Assembly: GCA_036399695.1 (NCBI GenBank)
Contig: DASWMP010000373.1
Coordinates: forward strand, 1-36,125
Direction: 5' to 3'
DNA from: DASVEE01 sp036399695
Lineage (GTDB): Bacteria; Acidobacteriota; Thermoanaerobaculia; Gp7-AA8
DNA length: 36,125 nucleotides
Position 1 is the first letter of the stretch. The number at the start of each line of letters is the position of its first letter. Positions 1 to 8,616 of the stretch are shown here, one piece after another. A program made the translations under genes and the position numbers. The notes under the pieces are model-generated. The model made no database searches, was not told where the DNA came from, and was given only the letters and a program-made list of their open reading frames with translations.

Positions 1-21
1 CCCCCCCCCCACTCCGAGATG

Positions 22-50
22 GGCCGGGCGCCATACAACAGCGCCCGGCC
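22..50 (-). terminator. Hairpin downstream of the PKD gene
   Basis: A perfect 10-bp inverted repeat, GGCCGGGCGC at 22-31 and GCGCCCGGCC at 41-50 with a 9-base loop, lies 18 bases past the stop codon of the minus-strand PKD gene. There is no T tract on the minus-strand 3' side, where a G run leads into the window edge. It may therefore be an mRNA-end stabiliser or a Rho-assisted terminator rather than a classic intrinsic one. Confidence 0.5.
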
Positions 51-67
51 GTGCACTACGAACGAAC

Positions 68-3055
68 CTACGGTGAAACCCGCACCACCTTTTCCACCTT
101 GCCGTCGACGGAGCCGTGCTCGATCTCGAGCTCGACTTCGAACGAGCCGGCGGCGGGGAAGGTGAACGTGACCACGGAGCCCGTCTTCTCGACGTTGCCC
201 GGGAACTCCCACTGATAGGTGCCGCCGCCGGTGTTGCCGGTGGCGGTGAAGGTCACGGTCTGACCGGCGCGCGGCGACGACGGCGAGAAGCTGAAGTCGA
301 GGGAGCCGGTGCCGGGATTGCCGGTGCCGGGGTTCTGGCCGCCGGTGACCGTCACGATCTTCTTCACTTCGGCGTTGCTCGAGCCGTTCTCGATCTCCAC
401 CTCCACTTCGTACGAGCCGGCCGAGGGGAAGGTGAAGGTGACGACGCTGCCGGTCTTGCGGACGTCGCCCGGGAACTTCCACTTGTAGAAGCCGCCGAAC
501 GTCGAGCCGGAGGCGGTGAACGTCACCACCTGACCGGCTGCCGGGGCGCTGGGCGAGAAGGTGAAGTTGAGCGGGTCGGTGCCGGGATTGCCGCCGCCCG
601 GATTGCCGGGGTTGCCGGTGCCGCCGCCGACCGTCACCGTCTTCTGTACTTCGGCTTCGACGGTGCCGTGCTCGACCTCGACGTCCACCTGGTAGGAGCC
701 GGCGCTGGCGAAGGTGAACGTCACCACGCTGCCGAGCTTGCGGACGTCGCCCGGGAACTTCCACTTGTACGTACCGCCGCCGGTGTTGCCGGTCGCGGTG
801 AACGTGACGACCTCGCCCGGCGCCGGCGCCTGCGGGGAGTAGGTGAAGTTGAGCGAGCCGCTGCCGCCGCCCGGCGGGTTCTGCGTGCCGCTGCCGCTGC
901 CGACGAGGACGATCTTCGTGATCTCGGCGATCACGCTGCCGTGCTCGACCTCGACCTCCACTTCATACGCGCCGTTCGCCGGGAAGGTGAACGTGGCCGT
1001 GCTGCCGAACTTGCGCACGTCGCTCGGGAACTTCCACTTGAACGTGCCGCCGCCGGTGTTGCCCGTCGCCGTGAACGTGACGACCTGGCCGGCCTGCGGG
1101 TTCGACGGTGAGAAGGTGAAGTCGATCCCGCCCGCGCCCGGCGTGCCCGTCGGTGCGCCGCCGACGACGACCGTGCGTGTGACTTCGGCCCTCGTCGCGC
1201 CGTGCTCGATCTCCACTTCCACCTGGAAGGCGCCGGCGGTCGGGAAGGTGAACGTCACGGTGTTGCCGACCGGGCGGATGTCGCCCGGGAACTTCCACTT
1301 GAAGAAGCCGCCGTTGGTGGCGCCGGTGGCGGTGAAGACGACCTGCTGGCCGGGCGCCGGATTGGCGGGGCTGAAGGTGAAGTCGATCGCCGAAGCCGGC
1401 GGGTTGACGGCGTTGCCGGTGACGCGCAGGTCTTCGCGGTCGCGGACGATCGCCCCGCTGGCCAGCGTCACTTCCACCGTCACGTTGAGCTCACCGGCCG
1501 TGAGGTAGGCGTGGCTGACGGTGGCGCCGGAGGCCGTGGTGCCGTCGCCGAAGTTCCAGTTCACCGCCGTCACGCCCGCGCTGGCGCGCTTGAGGCTGAA
1601 GGTGACGGGCAGGCCGATGGCCGCGGTGCGCGTGCTCATCGCGATCTCCAGCTCGTTCTGCCGCTCCGATTCCTGCTGCGCTTCGCGCTGGATCGTGTCG
1701 CCCGTGACGTTGTCGACGTTCGACGCGACGGCCGTCACCGAGACGCCGTTCTCGCTCTCGATGCGCAGCTCGCCGGCGCGGACCGGGATGTTGCCCGTCA
1801 GCCCGATCTGCGCCGACTTGCCTTTCGGCGCGTGGAACGGCTGGCTCTCCACTTCGATGCCCCGCTCGTCGAACAGACGGATGCGGCCCGTGGCGCCGGC
1901 CGCGGCGTCGCTGGCCACGACCACGTTGAGACGGTAGTCGCGATCGCGGCGCACGCCGTCGATGGCCACGTTCGCCGAGCGGACGACGTCATCCTGCGGG
2001 AGCACTGCCGCGCCGAACGTGGAGCCGTCGGTCAGCGTGTTGAAGACGCGCACGACCGCCGCCAGCGGCGCCGTCGAGGTCACGCGCAGCGACCCGGTGC
2101 CGGCGGGTGCGCCGACGAAGTCGTTCACGTCGTCCGTGCTCACGCTGCCGAGCGCCGGCAGAACTGCCGTACGCGTGTAGGTGCTGCCGCTGACGGCGTC
2201 GGTGTACGCAAACGTCACGCTCCCTTCGACGCCGGAGGCGCCGGTGATCGAGGCCGACGTCGACCAGAACGTCGAGTTGCCGCCGGCCGTGCGGCCGACG
2301 ATGGGGAAGAACAGCGAAGTGGCGCTGCGGGAGATCGACGGCGCGCTGGTCGGGTCGCCCGATTCGTTGTCGATGATGCTGCCGACGAGATAGGCGCGGC
2401 CGGTGGCGGACCAGAAGAGCGATAGGCGGCTGTTGTCGTTCGTCGGGGCCACGTCCTGCGCGAGCGACAACTGGCGCGTCGTGTGGGCCGGCAGGTCGAG
2501 CGAGCGATTCGCCGCGACGCTGCCGTCAGCCTTGCGCAGTGTGTAGCTGATGCTGATGGCTTCTGCCGTCGGATTCGTGAAGGCGACGTTCGAGCGGAAC
2601 CGGTCGCTGTTCACCAGGCCGGCGATGGCGCCGGTGGTGGAGAGCACCGCCGGATCGACCCCTTCGTACGTGCTGCCGAAGGTGCCGCCGTTCTTCCCCT
2701 GCGTGAAGATGTGGGCCGAAGCCGTCACGTCACCGGGGGCGCGGATCTCGAGCTGGCCGAGCCAGGACGAGGGATTGTTGCCCGGGAAGCTCGCCGGTGC
2801 GACGGCGTCTTCGAGCAGGATCGCGGCGCCGGCGCCGAGGTTGATGGAGCGGGTGCGGGTGAGGCCGCCGTCAGTATGGAACACCAGCTCCACCGTCATC
2901 GCGGCGGCGGTGTTGTTGCGGAGGCTCACGTCGGTGGTCCAGGCGGTGTTGCGGGCGCCGGGCACGTGGCCGGCGACCGGGATGATGCGTGTGGCCGCGA
3001 CTGCCGAGGAGGCCGCCGCGAGCCAGAGGGCGGCGTACAGCAAAAGTCTTTTCAT
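68..3055 (-). CDS. Secreted PKD-repeat surface protein
   Basis: This is a 995-residue exported protein with no catalytic motif. Translation is best started at 3055 (MKRLLLYAALW...): this gives a clean Sec signal peptide ending near AVAA, and AGGAG sits 8 bases upstream. An earlier in-frame start would translate the heptamer repeats of the leader. The N-terminal half has beta-rich repeats of the IPVAGHVPGARNTAWTTD type that I associate with Acidobacteriota surface proteins. Next comes one classical PKD domain (NWNFGDGTTASG), then five tandem PKD-like repeats of about 90 residues ending at the C-terminus, each with KWKFPGD (or a variant) in place of WDFGDG. The DNA of the five repeats is itself tandem, with a period near 275 bp across about 71-1396. 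A role in adhesion or the cell envelope is inferred from the architecture only. Confidence 0.85.
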   Translation of the reverse strand: MKRLLLYAALWLAAASSAVAATRIIPVAGHVPGARNTAWTTDVSLRNNTAAAMTVELVFHTDGGLTRTRSINLGAGAAILLEDAVAPASFPGNNPSSWLGQLEIRAPGDVTASAHIFTQGKNGGTFGSTYEGVDPAVLSTTGAIAGLVNSDRFRSNVAFTNPTAEAISISYTLRKADGSVAANRSLDLPAHTTRQLSLAQDVAPTNDNSRLSLFWSATGRAYLVGSIIDNESGDPTSAPSISRSATSLFFPIVGRTAGGNSTFWSTSASITGASGVEGSVTFAYTDAVSGSTYTRTAVLPALGSVSTDDVNDFVGAPAGTGSLRVTSTAPLAAVVRVFNTLTDGSTFGAAVLPQDDVVRSANVAIDGVRRDRDYRLNVVVASDAAAGATGRIRLFDERGIEVESQPFHAPKGKSAQIGLTGNIPVRAGELRIESENGVSVTAVASNVDNVTGDTIQREAQQESERQNELEIAMSTRTAAIGLPVTFSLKRASAGVTAVNWNFGDGTTASGATVSHAYLTAGELNVTVEVTLASGAIVRDREDLRVTGNAVNPPASAIDFTFSPANPAPGQQVVFTATGATNGGFFKWKFPGDIRPVGNTVTFTFPTAGAFQVEVEIEHGATRAEVTRTVVVGGAPTGTPGAGGIDFTFSPSNPQAGQVVTFTATGNTGGGTFKWKFPSDVRKFGSTATFTFPANGAYEVEVEVEHGSVIAEITKIVLVGSGSGTQNPPGGGSGSLNFTYSPQAPAPGEVVTFTATGNTGGGTYKWKFPGDVRKLGSVVTFTFASAGSYQVDVEVEHGTVEAEVQKTVTVGGGTGNPGNPGGGNPGTDPLNFTFSPSAPAAGQVVTFTASGSTFGGFYKWKFPGDVRKTGSVVTFTFPSAGSYEVEVEIENGSSNAEVKKIVTVTGGQNPGTGNPGTGSLDFSFSPSSPRAGQTVTFTATGNTGGGTYQWEFPGNVEKTGSVVTFTFPAAGSFEVELEIEHGSVDGKVEKVVRVSP
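71..1396 (-). repeat. Five tandem coding repeats (degenerate PKD)
   Basis: Five copies of a roughly 275-bp segment encode the C-terminal PKD-like units. Each starts near the (L/I)(N/D)FTFSP motif and carries a KWKFPGD-like core and a VEVEIEHG-like strand. Linkers between units are Gly/Pro/Asn-rich and vary in length, which suggests expansion by unequal recombination. Confidence 0.8.
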
Positions 3056-3093
3056 GGAATTGATCTCCTGAGTTGCGATGGGTCTGAGCGATG

Positions 3094-3194
3094 CGTTGTT
3101 CGTTGTTCGTTGCCGGTTGCTCGTTGTCCGTTGCTCGTTGTCCGTAGACGCCGCGGAGCGCAGCCGGACAACGGACAACGGAGAACGGACAACG
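3094..3194. repeat. Inverted arrays of heptamer repeats in the leader
   Basis: From 3094 the sequence runs as eight consecutive 7-mers of the form CGTTGTC/CGTTGTT/CGTTGCT (3094-3149). After a 15-base GC-rich centre it runs as four 7-mers of the complementary form CGGACAA/CGGAGAA (3165-3192). The arms can fold into a long imperfect hairpin. It sits in the 5' leader of the PKD gene, between it and the upstream operon. Confidence 0.8.
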
Positions 3195-3279
3195 TCCTTC
3201 ATGGGTTCTGCGGTCGTACGTGGACACACCTCCGGCGGAGAATTGCGTTACAGGGATCGGCTGTGGTGACGCGGAGCGG

Positions 3280-4506
3280 CTAGTGCGGAGCGAGCGCTGC
3301 AGCGCTGTCCGTGGAGCGGTCGGCGGTCAGGCCGAGGACGTGGATCGGAATGTTGCTGCGGATGCGGAAGGCGGACGGCGGCGCGACGCTGCCGAAGATT
3401 TCGCCGAGCTCGCGCACGAGATAGCGGTCCGGCTCCAGCGAGATCGTATTGGTCGCGTAGACGTTCCCGCCGCCGTCGAGCAGCTCGATCGAAACGGTGG
3501 CCGTCGACGACTGCAGGTTCTGCAGCGCGAAACCGGCTGTGGTGTTCGACGATGACGACGAGCCGCCTGCCGAGCCGTGCGACGGTCCGGCCGAGCGGCG
3601 GCGCCCGCGCGATGACGCGCGTCCCGGCAGGTCGACCGTGGCGGTCGTGTAGCTGGCCGGCGCGAACAGCGGGACGACGTTTGCCAGCACCGGATCGCTC
3701 GTCGAGCCGGAGGGCGTCGTCCGCTCGTACGAAAAGTACTCCGACTCCGACTTGTTGTCCCGCTCGTCGTTGCGGGCGCGGATGCGCAGGCCGTGCATGT
3801 TCGTCGTCTGGCCGAGCACCACGTCGATGCGCTGGCTGTTGATGAAGCGCTGCTCGAGGATTGACGTCTCGTTGAGCTGGAGGCGCGTCGCCGGGGTGAA
3901 GTTCGCGCCGGAGATTGTGACGACGCCGCCGCGCGGAACGACCGAGCTGCCCGGCGAAACGTCGCCGATCGTGATGGCGTTGGCGGCGACGGTCAGCCGT
4001 CCGTCCTTGATCTCCGTCGGATAGACGGCGCCGGAGGGATCGCGGAAGCCGAGACCGGCCGGATCGAGCGTGAGCGGGAAGCTCGTGCCCTGGGAGGCGC
4101 TGGCTACCGTGCCGGCGATGCCCAGGATCGGGTAGTCGGCGGGCGTGCCGAAGAGGCTCGACGGCGAAGTGATGGCGAACGTCAGCTCCCCGTCCTTGAC
4201 CATCGCCAAGCCATAGGTGTCCTGCCCTTCGTTCATCAGCACGATGCCCTGCACGCTGGCCATGCCGCGGATGCGCACCTTGCCGCGGCCGGTCGAGATC
4301 GGCTTCGGCTCCGTGACGTCGATCTTGATCTGCACGACGCTACCGGCGGGGGCGGCTTCGTCGTTGATCCGGAGCGAGAGGCCGGGGCCGTCCTTCGGGA
4401 CGGTGGTGACGAGCTCGGGCTCGGCGGCCACCGTGCTGAAGGCGACGAAGGTGAGGACGGTGGCGATGGCGGTGCGCTGCAGGGTGTTGTTCGTGAGGCA
4501 GGTCAT
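3280..4506 (-). CDS. Secreted IPT/TIG-domain protein, third gene of the sigma operon
   Basis: A 408-residue protein with an N-terminal signal peptide (hydrophobic TAIATVLTFVAFSTVAA). Residues about 35-165 resemble a cohesin-like beta-sandwich (APAGSVVQIKIDV...). Residues about 170-245 form an IPT/TIG domain (IGDVSPGSSVVPRGGVVTISG..F). A Ser/Gly-rich linker leads to a C-terminal beta domain related to the repeats of the PKD protein (FALQNLQSSTATVSIELLD). Its ATG overlaps the stop codon of the anti-sigma gene (ATGA, 4503-4506), so the two are probably translationally coupled. It is likely an envelope protein made or monitored by this sigma system. Its exact role is unknown. Confidence 0.8.
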   Translation of the reverse strand: MTCLTNNTLQRTAIATVLTFVAFSTVAAEPELVTTVPKDGPGLSLRINDEAAPAGSVVQIKIDVTEPKPISTGRGKVRIRGMASVQGIVLMNEGQDTYGLAMVKDGELTFAITSPSSLFGTPADYPILGIAGTVASASQGTSFPLTLDPAGLGFRDPSGAVYPTEIKDGRLTVAANAITIGDVSPGSSVVPRGGVVTISGANFTPATRLQLNETSILEQRFINSQRIDVVLGQTTNMHGLRIRARNDERDNKSESEYFSYERTTPSGSTSDPVLANVVPLFAPASYTTATVDLPGRASSRGRRRSAGPSHGSAGGSSSSSNTTAGFALQNLQSSTATVSIELLDGGGNVYATNTISLEPDRYLVRELGEIFGSVAPPSAFRIRSNIPIHVLGLTADRSTDSAAALAPH

Positions 4507-5201
4507 GGGGTCTTCCTGGGAGCCGTGACCGTCACGCGGACGATCTGAGTTTCAGATGAGGCGAGTACTTCGTTTCCGCGAAAAGCCTGCACGTCCCACG
4601 ACAGGCTCTTTCCGGGGGCAAACTGGGCCACGACCGCCGGCGGCAGCTTGACGACCGCCTCCGTCGTGTCGCTGCTCCAGACAGTCGTGGCATCCACTTC
4701 CATGATCCGGACGTGATACCGCGAGGCCTTCGGAACAGCGGTCCAGCGCAATTCATTCGGCGCCTGCGCCAGGTCGCCGATCGGCGCGATGACGTTCAGG
4801 CGGGCGCTGCGATAGATGCCGGGGTCGCCGAGTGGGGCGTCGATGGACGGCTCGCGCAGTTGCATCCAGTAGGCAGCGCCGACGACCAGCACGATGGCAG
4901 CCGCGGCCGCGTACACGGCGCGGGAGAGCTTCGACCGGAAGGGGACGACGTTGTTCGCGGCGCTGCCACTGTTGAAGCGGCGCTGCAACTCGCCCGCGAT
5001 CCACTGCCCCGCGGCCGCTTCTTCGGCCGTGCTCTCCTCCTGCTGCAGTTCGCGGTAGAGAGCGAGCTCGGCCTGGCAGCGCGTGCAGGATTCGAGATGG
5101 GCGAGGGACGGACCGTCCAGCTCCTCGCCGAAGCGGACGATGTCGATGCACTCCGGCGTCGGGGCGAGCGCCTGCTGCCAGTCGTGACGCGCGTCGCTCA
5201 C
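4503..5201 (-). CDS. Zinc-binding anti-sigma factor, membrane-anchored
   Basis: A 232-residue protein starting at GTG 5201, whose GTGA overlaps the sigma gene stop. A ZAS-type zinc motif HxxxCxxC is seen at H35, C39 and C42 (HLESCTRC), with an extra Cys at 18. One transmembrane helix spans about residues 95-113 (AVYAAAAAIVLVVGAAYWM). The outer C-terminal part is a fibronectin-like beta domain (NELRWTAVPKASRYHVRIME). Known family logic is that the cytoplasmic zinc domain holds the ECF sigma factor until an envelope signal releases it. The overlap on both sides and the cognate order sigma then anti-sigma support the assignment. Confidence 0.85.
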   Translation of the reverse strand: MSDARHDWQQALAPTPECIDIVRFGEELDGPSLAHLESCTRCQAELALYRELQQEESTAEEAAAGQWIAGELQRRFNSGSAANNVVPFRSKLSRAVYAAAAAIVLVVGAAYWMQLREPSIDAPLGDPGIYRSARLNVIAPIGDLAQAPNELRWTAVPKASRYHVRIMEVDATTVWSSDTTEAVVKLPPAVVAQFAPGKSLSWDVQAFRGNEVLASSETQIVRVTVTAPRKTP

Positions 5202-5824
5202 AGTTTCTCTCCTCGCACGAACCATCTCTCCGCCGCCCGCGCCAGCTTGCGCTTCGCGCTCACGATGTACGCCTTCGCGCCGCTGCTGTTCTCCAGCCGG
5301 AGCAGCCGCGTGATCGCGTCGAGCGGCACGTCCTCGCCGTAATGCAACGTGAAGACGGTACGCTCCGTTTCGTCGAGCGTCGCGTTCAGCAACTGATGCA
5401 GCCGGCGCGACGTGCTCTTCTGCGCAGCCAGCTCTTCCGGCCCCGGCTCCAGCGCCGGCACCTGGATCAGCTCCTCGTCGGACGGCGAGTCGACAGGCGG
5501 CGAGGAGCCGCGCTTCTTCGTGCGGTTGAAGGCCTCGTTGCGGACGATGCTGTACAGCCACGTCCCGAACTGCGCCGTCCCGCGGAACGACTCCAGATGA
5601 CGGTGCGCCTTCAGGAAGACTTCCTGCGCCAGGTCGGCCGCCGACTCCCGGTCGCCGGTGAAGCGATAGCACCAGCGGCCCACCCGTTCGTAATAGCGCG
5701 CGAAGAGCCGATCCGCCGCCGCCTGCTTCTGAGGTTCCGCGGCCTGCCGGTACGCGGCCAGGAGCATCTCGTCTGACGGAGCTTCCGACCGGCCCGGCGG
5801 GGGCGTCTGGTCCATCGAAGTCAT
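5198..5824 (-). CDS. ECF-type RNA polymerase sigma factor
   Basis: A sigma-70 family ECF protein of about 208 residues. Region 2 is visible as YRFTGDRESAADLAQEVFLK followed by FRGTAQFGTWLYSIVRNEAFN. Region 4 follows the linker as LDETERTVFTLHYGEDVPLDAI and ends in AKRKLARAAERW. Candidate starts are GTG 5839, ATG 5824 and ATG 5815. A minus-strand TATAAT at 5828-5823 lies 7 bases before ATG 5815, so a leaderless message starting there is possible. No good ribosome binding site precedes any of the three. It heads the operon with the anti-sigma and IPT genes and is divergent from the CHAT gene with essentially no spacer. Confidence 0.88.
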   Translation of the reverse strand: MTSMDQTPPPGRSEAPSDEMLLAAYRQAAEPQKQAAADRLFARYYERVGRWCYRFTGDRESAADLAQEVFLKAHRHLESFRGTAQFGTWLYSIVRNEAFNRTKKRGSSPPVDSPSDEELIQVPALEPGPEELAAQKSTSRRLHQLLNATLDETERTVFTLHYGEDVPLDAITRLLRLENSSGAKAYIVSAKRKLARAAERWFVRGEKL

Positions 5825-5830
5825 TATAGT
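5823..5830. promoter_or_regulatory. Overlapping divergent -10 boxes between sigma and CHAT genes
   Basis: TATAGT on the plus strand (5825-5830) ends 11 bases before the CHAT ATG. TATAAT on the minus strand (5828-5823) ends 7 bases before the ATG at 5815. A small palindrome, GTGA-GCG-TCAC, lies just to the right (5830-5840). Promoter activity is inferred. No clear -35 box accompanies either hexamer. Confidence 0.35.
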
Positions 5831-5841
5831 GAGCGTCACTC

Positions 5842-8337
5842 ATGTTCTCTGGTCTTCCCTCTCTCAGACAACGCGGAAGGTCCGGCCGGAACAGAAATCT
5901 GCAGGCGGCGCTGATTTTTCTTTTCGTCGCCGTTGCGACGCTGCCGTCGGCGGGCGCGGCCGCGAGTCGCGAGCAGCAGCAGGCCGAAGCGGAGCGGCTG
6001 CTCGACGAGTCGGCGGCCCAGACGGACGCAGGGGAGTACGAAGCCGCCGTCCGCGCCGCGCGGGCATCGGCTGAGCTGTACGCCGCTCTCGGCGATACGC
6101 TGAACCGCACGGTGGCGCTTAACCAGGCCGGCCTGGCGCAGATGTACGCCGGGCAGTATCCGCAGGCGCGCGCCTCACTCGAGCAGGCCCTGCGCGTGGC
6201 TGTCGCCGCGAACGACGCAGAGGGCATCGTCGAGGAGCGGATGAACCTCGCCAGCGTCGACTTTTTCACCGGACGCTACGCCGATGCCGCCGCGCATTAC
6301 GCCGCGGTGGGGCAGGTGCTCGACGCCCATCGCGCCGAGGAGTGGACGCCCCGACGCCGCCGCATCCTCCTGGCGAACCAGGCCACGCTCGACCAGCGCC
6401 TCGGCCGCTACAAAGAAGCACTGGCTGCGTATCGCCTGGCGCTGGCCGACGTCTCGGACGTCCGCGCCGACGAGCACGCGCAGATGCTCTCCAACGTCGG
6501 CGTGCTCTATCGAAGAATGGGCGATCCCTACAAGGCCCTGGAGTCATACGACCAGGCCCGGGCCATCTTCGCGCGCGACCAGCACGTCGACGGCGAGCTC
6601 GGCGTCCTCAAGAATCGCGGCATCGTCCTGGCCCTCGACCTCGGGCGGCTCGAAGAAGCGCGGACCACGTTTGCCGATGCCTTCGCACGCGCGACGAGCG
6701 CCGGCAACGCGCGCGAAGCACTGCAGGCCCAGCTCTATCGCGCCGAAACGAACCTCCGTCTGCGCAACGCCGCCGAAGCGTCTCGCGACTTCCGCGCCGC
6801 GTACGACTCCGCCGTAAAACTGGAGACCGTCGAGGAACAGTGGAAGGCGCTCTATGGCCTGGCGCGCTGCCAGACGCTCCTCGGCGACGAGCCCGCGGCG
6901 ACGGCGCACCTCCGCCAGGCCGTGACCGTCATCGAACAGATCCGCGACGCCATCCGCATCCCGTCGCTCAAGTCCGACTTCTTCAACGACAAGCGCGAAG
7001 TCTTCGACGCCCTCATTGCGCTGCGGCTGCGGCAGGGAGCGAAAGTCGACGAGCTGTTCGCCCTCATCGAGCGAGGACATTCGCGCGGCTGGCGCGAGCG
7101 CGTCGGTCTGAAATCGACGGTGGACCTGCGCGCCATCCAGCGCGTACTGCCGTCGGACGCGGTGCTGCTCGACTACTGGACGTCGTCGTACGGCGCGGCG
7201 GTCGTTGTGGTGACGCGCGCTGCGGCCGTCATTCGTCCGATCGCCGTCGGCACGGACAGCATCCGTGCCCTCGGCGACGCGCTCGCGCGTGGCGCAGGTC
7301 CGGCCTGGCAGGCGCCGGCGACGAAAATCAGCGCACAGTTGCTGCCCCCGCTGCCGGCCGGAAAGCCGCACGTCGTCATCGTCACGGACGGCAAACTCGC
7401 GTCCATCCCCTTCGAGCTCCTGCCCGTCAACGGCCGTCCGCTCATCGCCAGCCGCGACGTCACCTACCTCCCGACCGCCGCGCTGCTCGTCCGCGCCGCG
7501 CGCCCGCCGCGCCGCTACGCCCCTCCCTGGACAACGCAATTCCGCGGCTTCGCCGACCCCCTCTTCGGCTCGGCCACCCTCGAATCCCACGGACAGCCGA
7601 CCGGCCGCCTCCTCGCCTCAGCCGAAGAAGTGCGCTCCATCGCCTCCGAGCTCGGCGGCAGACCGCTCCTCCACGTAGGCCCCGACAACCGCAAAGAGCA
7701 CCTGCAGCAGCCGACGACCGCCCCGCTCCTCCACCTCGCCACCCACGCCTTCATCGACCCCGGCGCCGTCGAACAGTCCCGCATCCTCTTCTCCTCCGCA
7801 CGCCCCGGCGGCCCCGCCACCTACCTCTTCCTCAAAGAAGCCTACGACCTCCCCCTGAGCAACGTGGAACTGGCCGTCCTCAGCGCCTGCGACACCGAAC
7901 GAGGCCGCACCACCCCCGGCGAAGGCGTAGAAAGCTTCAGCCGCGCCTTCCTAGCCGCCGGCGCTCGAAGCACCGTCACCACGCTCTGGCGCGTCCCCGA
8001 CACCACCACCGCCTCCTTCATGCGCGTCTTCTACCACCACCTGCAACGAGGCTCCTCCCGCGCCGAAGCGTTGCGCGCCGCCAAGCTCCGCTTCCTCGAA
8101 AGCGGCGCCCCGCTCAACGACCCCCACTACTGGGCCGCGTTCGTCCTGACCGGCGAAGGCCTGCAGCCGGTGTCGACCGCGATGCGGTGGAGCACCATCA
8201 TCACTGCGGCCCTAACGCTTGTTGGCGTGGCGGTGATCGCGCTGTGGGCGTGGAGATCGGTAGCGTCGAAGCGTCCGCTGCCTCGTGATGACCGAAACAG
8301 TTCTCCGCTCGCTGGCGGACGCGCGAAAGCACCTTAA
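5842..8337 (+). CDS. TPR-CHAT caspase-like protein
   Basis: An 831-residue protein. Its basic N-terminus followed by LQAALIFLFVAVATLPSAGAAA looks like a signal peptide or signal anchor. Residues about 50-390 are tetratricopeptide repeats (EAALAAYRLALADV, YKALESYDQARAIF). The C-terminal third is a CHAT domain with the His-Cys dyad visible: H635 in LATHAF and C683 in SACDTERG, followed by GEGVESFSRAFLAAGA and STLW-like TTLWRV. A transmembrane segment (about 775-797) and a short basic tail close the protein. CHAT proteases of this type cleave partner proteins after TPR-mediated recognition. The immediate divergence from an ECF sigma/anti-sigma operon makes those proteins or the IPT protein candidate partners, by inference. 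Confidence 0.88.
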   Translation: MFSGLPSLRQRGRSGRNRNLQAALIFLFVAVATLPSAGAAASREQQQAEAERLLDESAAQTDAGEYEAAVRAARASAELYAALGDTLNRTVALNQAGLAQMYAGQYPQARASLEQALRVAVAANDAEGIVEERMNLASVDFFTGRYADAAAHYAAVGQVLDAHRAEEWTPRRRRILLANQATLDQRLGRYKEALAAYRLALADVSDVRADEHAQMLSNVGVLYRRMGDPYKALESYDQARAIFARDQHVDGELGVLKNRGIVLALDLGRLEEARTTFADAFARATSAGNAREALQAQLYRAETNLRLRNAAEASRDFRAAYDSAVKLETVEEQWKALYGLARCQTLLGDEPAATAHLRQAVTVIEQIRDAIRIPSLKSDFFNDKREVFDALIALRLRQGAKVDELFALIERGHSRGWRERVGLKSTVDLRAIQRVLPSDAVLLDYWTSSYGAAVVVVTRAAAVIRPIAVGTDSIRALGDALARGAGPAWQAPATKISAQLLPPLPAGKPHVVIVTDGKLASIPFELLPVNGRPLIASRDVTYLPTAALLVRAARPPRRYAPPWTTQFRGFADPLFGSATLESHGQPTGRLLASAEEVRSIASELGGRPLLHVGPDNRKEHLQQPTTAPLLHLATHAFIDPGAVEQSRILFSSARPGGPATYLFLKEAYDLPLSNVELAVLSACDTERGRTTPGEGVESFSRAFLAAGARSTVTTLWRVPDTTTASFMRVFYHHLQRGSSRAEALRAAKLRFLESGAPLNDPHYWAAFVLTGEGLQPVSTAMRWSTIITAALTLVGVAVIALWAWRSVASKRPLPRDDRNSSPLAGGRAKAP

Positions 8338-8385
8338 GTCACTTGGTGCGGCCGCTGGATCACATCAGTACGCCATGGGGTGCCC

Positions 8386-8616
8386 TCACCGTCGATCAAC
8401 GTCGCGCGGCCGAGGCGGCCGGACGACGGCGTGTGCATCGTGCGGCGAGCCGTACCGTGGACGCGGTTCTGGGAACGAGCGGCGCTTGAGGCGGCGCACG
8501 CCGTTGCGCGAGACGTGGACGGTCTCGACCACAGACGTCGCCGGACGCTCCCGCGCCGCGGTGACGGAGATGAACCTGCCGGAAGAGGCGTCACGACCGA
8601 TCTTGCGGGTCGGCAT
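8386..8616 (-). CDS. Small basic hypothetical protein
   Basis: A 76-residue, very basic protein starting MPTRKIGRDASSGRFISV. That opening is typical of a widespread family of short proteins with an RDSxTGRFVS-like N-terminus followed by a VETVHVSR-like strand. GTGAGG upstream can serve as the ribosome binding site. The start overlaps the end of the next gene by 26 bases. The last 30 residues (RPRYGSPHDAHAVVRP) are low-complexity and may be read-through after a frameshift near 8480. Function unknown. Confidence 0.5.
   Translation of the reverse strand: MPTRKIGRDASSGRFISVTAARERPATSVVETVHVSRNGVRRLKRRSFPEPRPRYGSPHDAHAVVRPPRPRDVDRR

Noticed and set aside
116..1111. Long plus-strand open frame antisense to the PKD repeats
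   Set aside because: It mirrors the repeated coding strand of the PKD gene and is rich in Arg/Gly/Ala with no motif.
6342..8288. Long plus-strand open frame inside the CHAT gene
   Set aside because: It is an Arg/Pro-rich alternative frame of a GC-rich gene, while the TPR and CHAT motifs are in the frame starting at 5842.
8334..8594. Minus-strand 86-codon frame downstream of the CHAT gene
   Set aside because: It overlaps the better supported small gene at 8386-8616 in another frame and has no ribosome site or motif.
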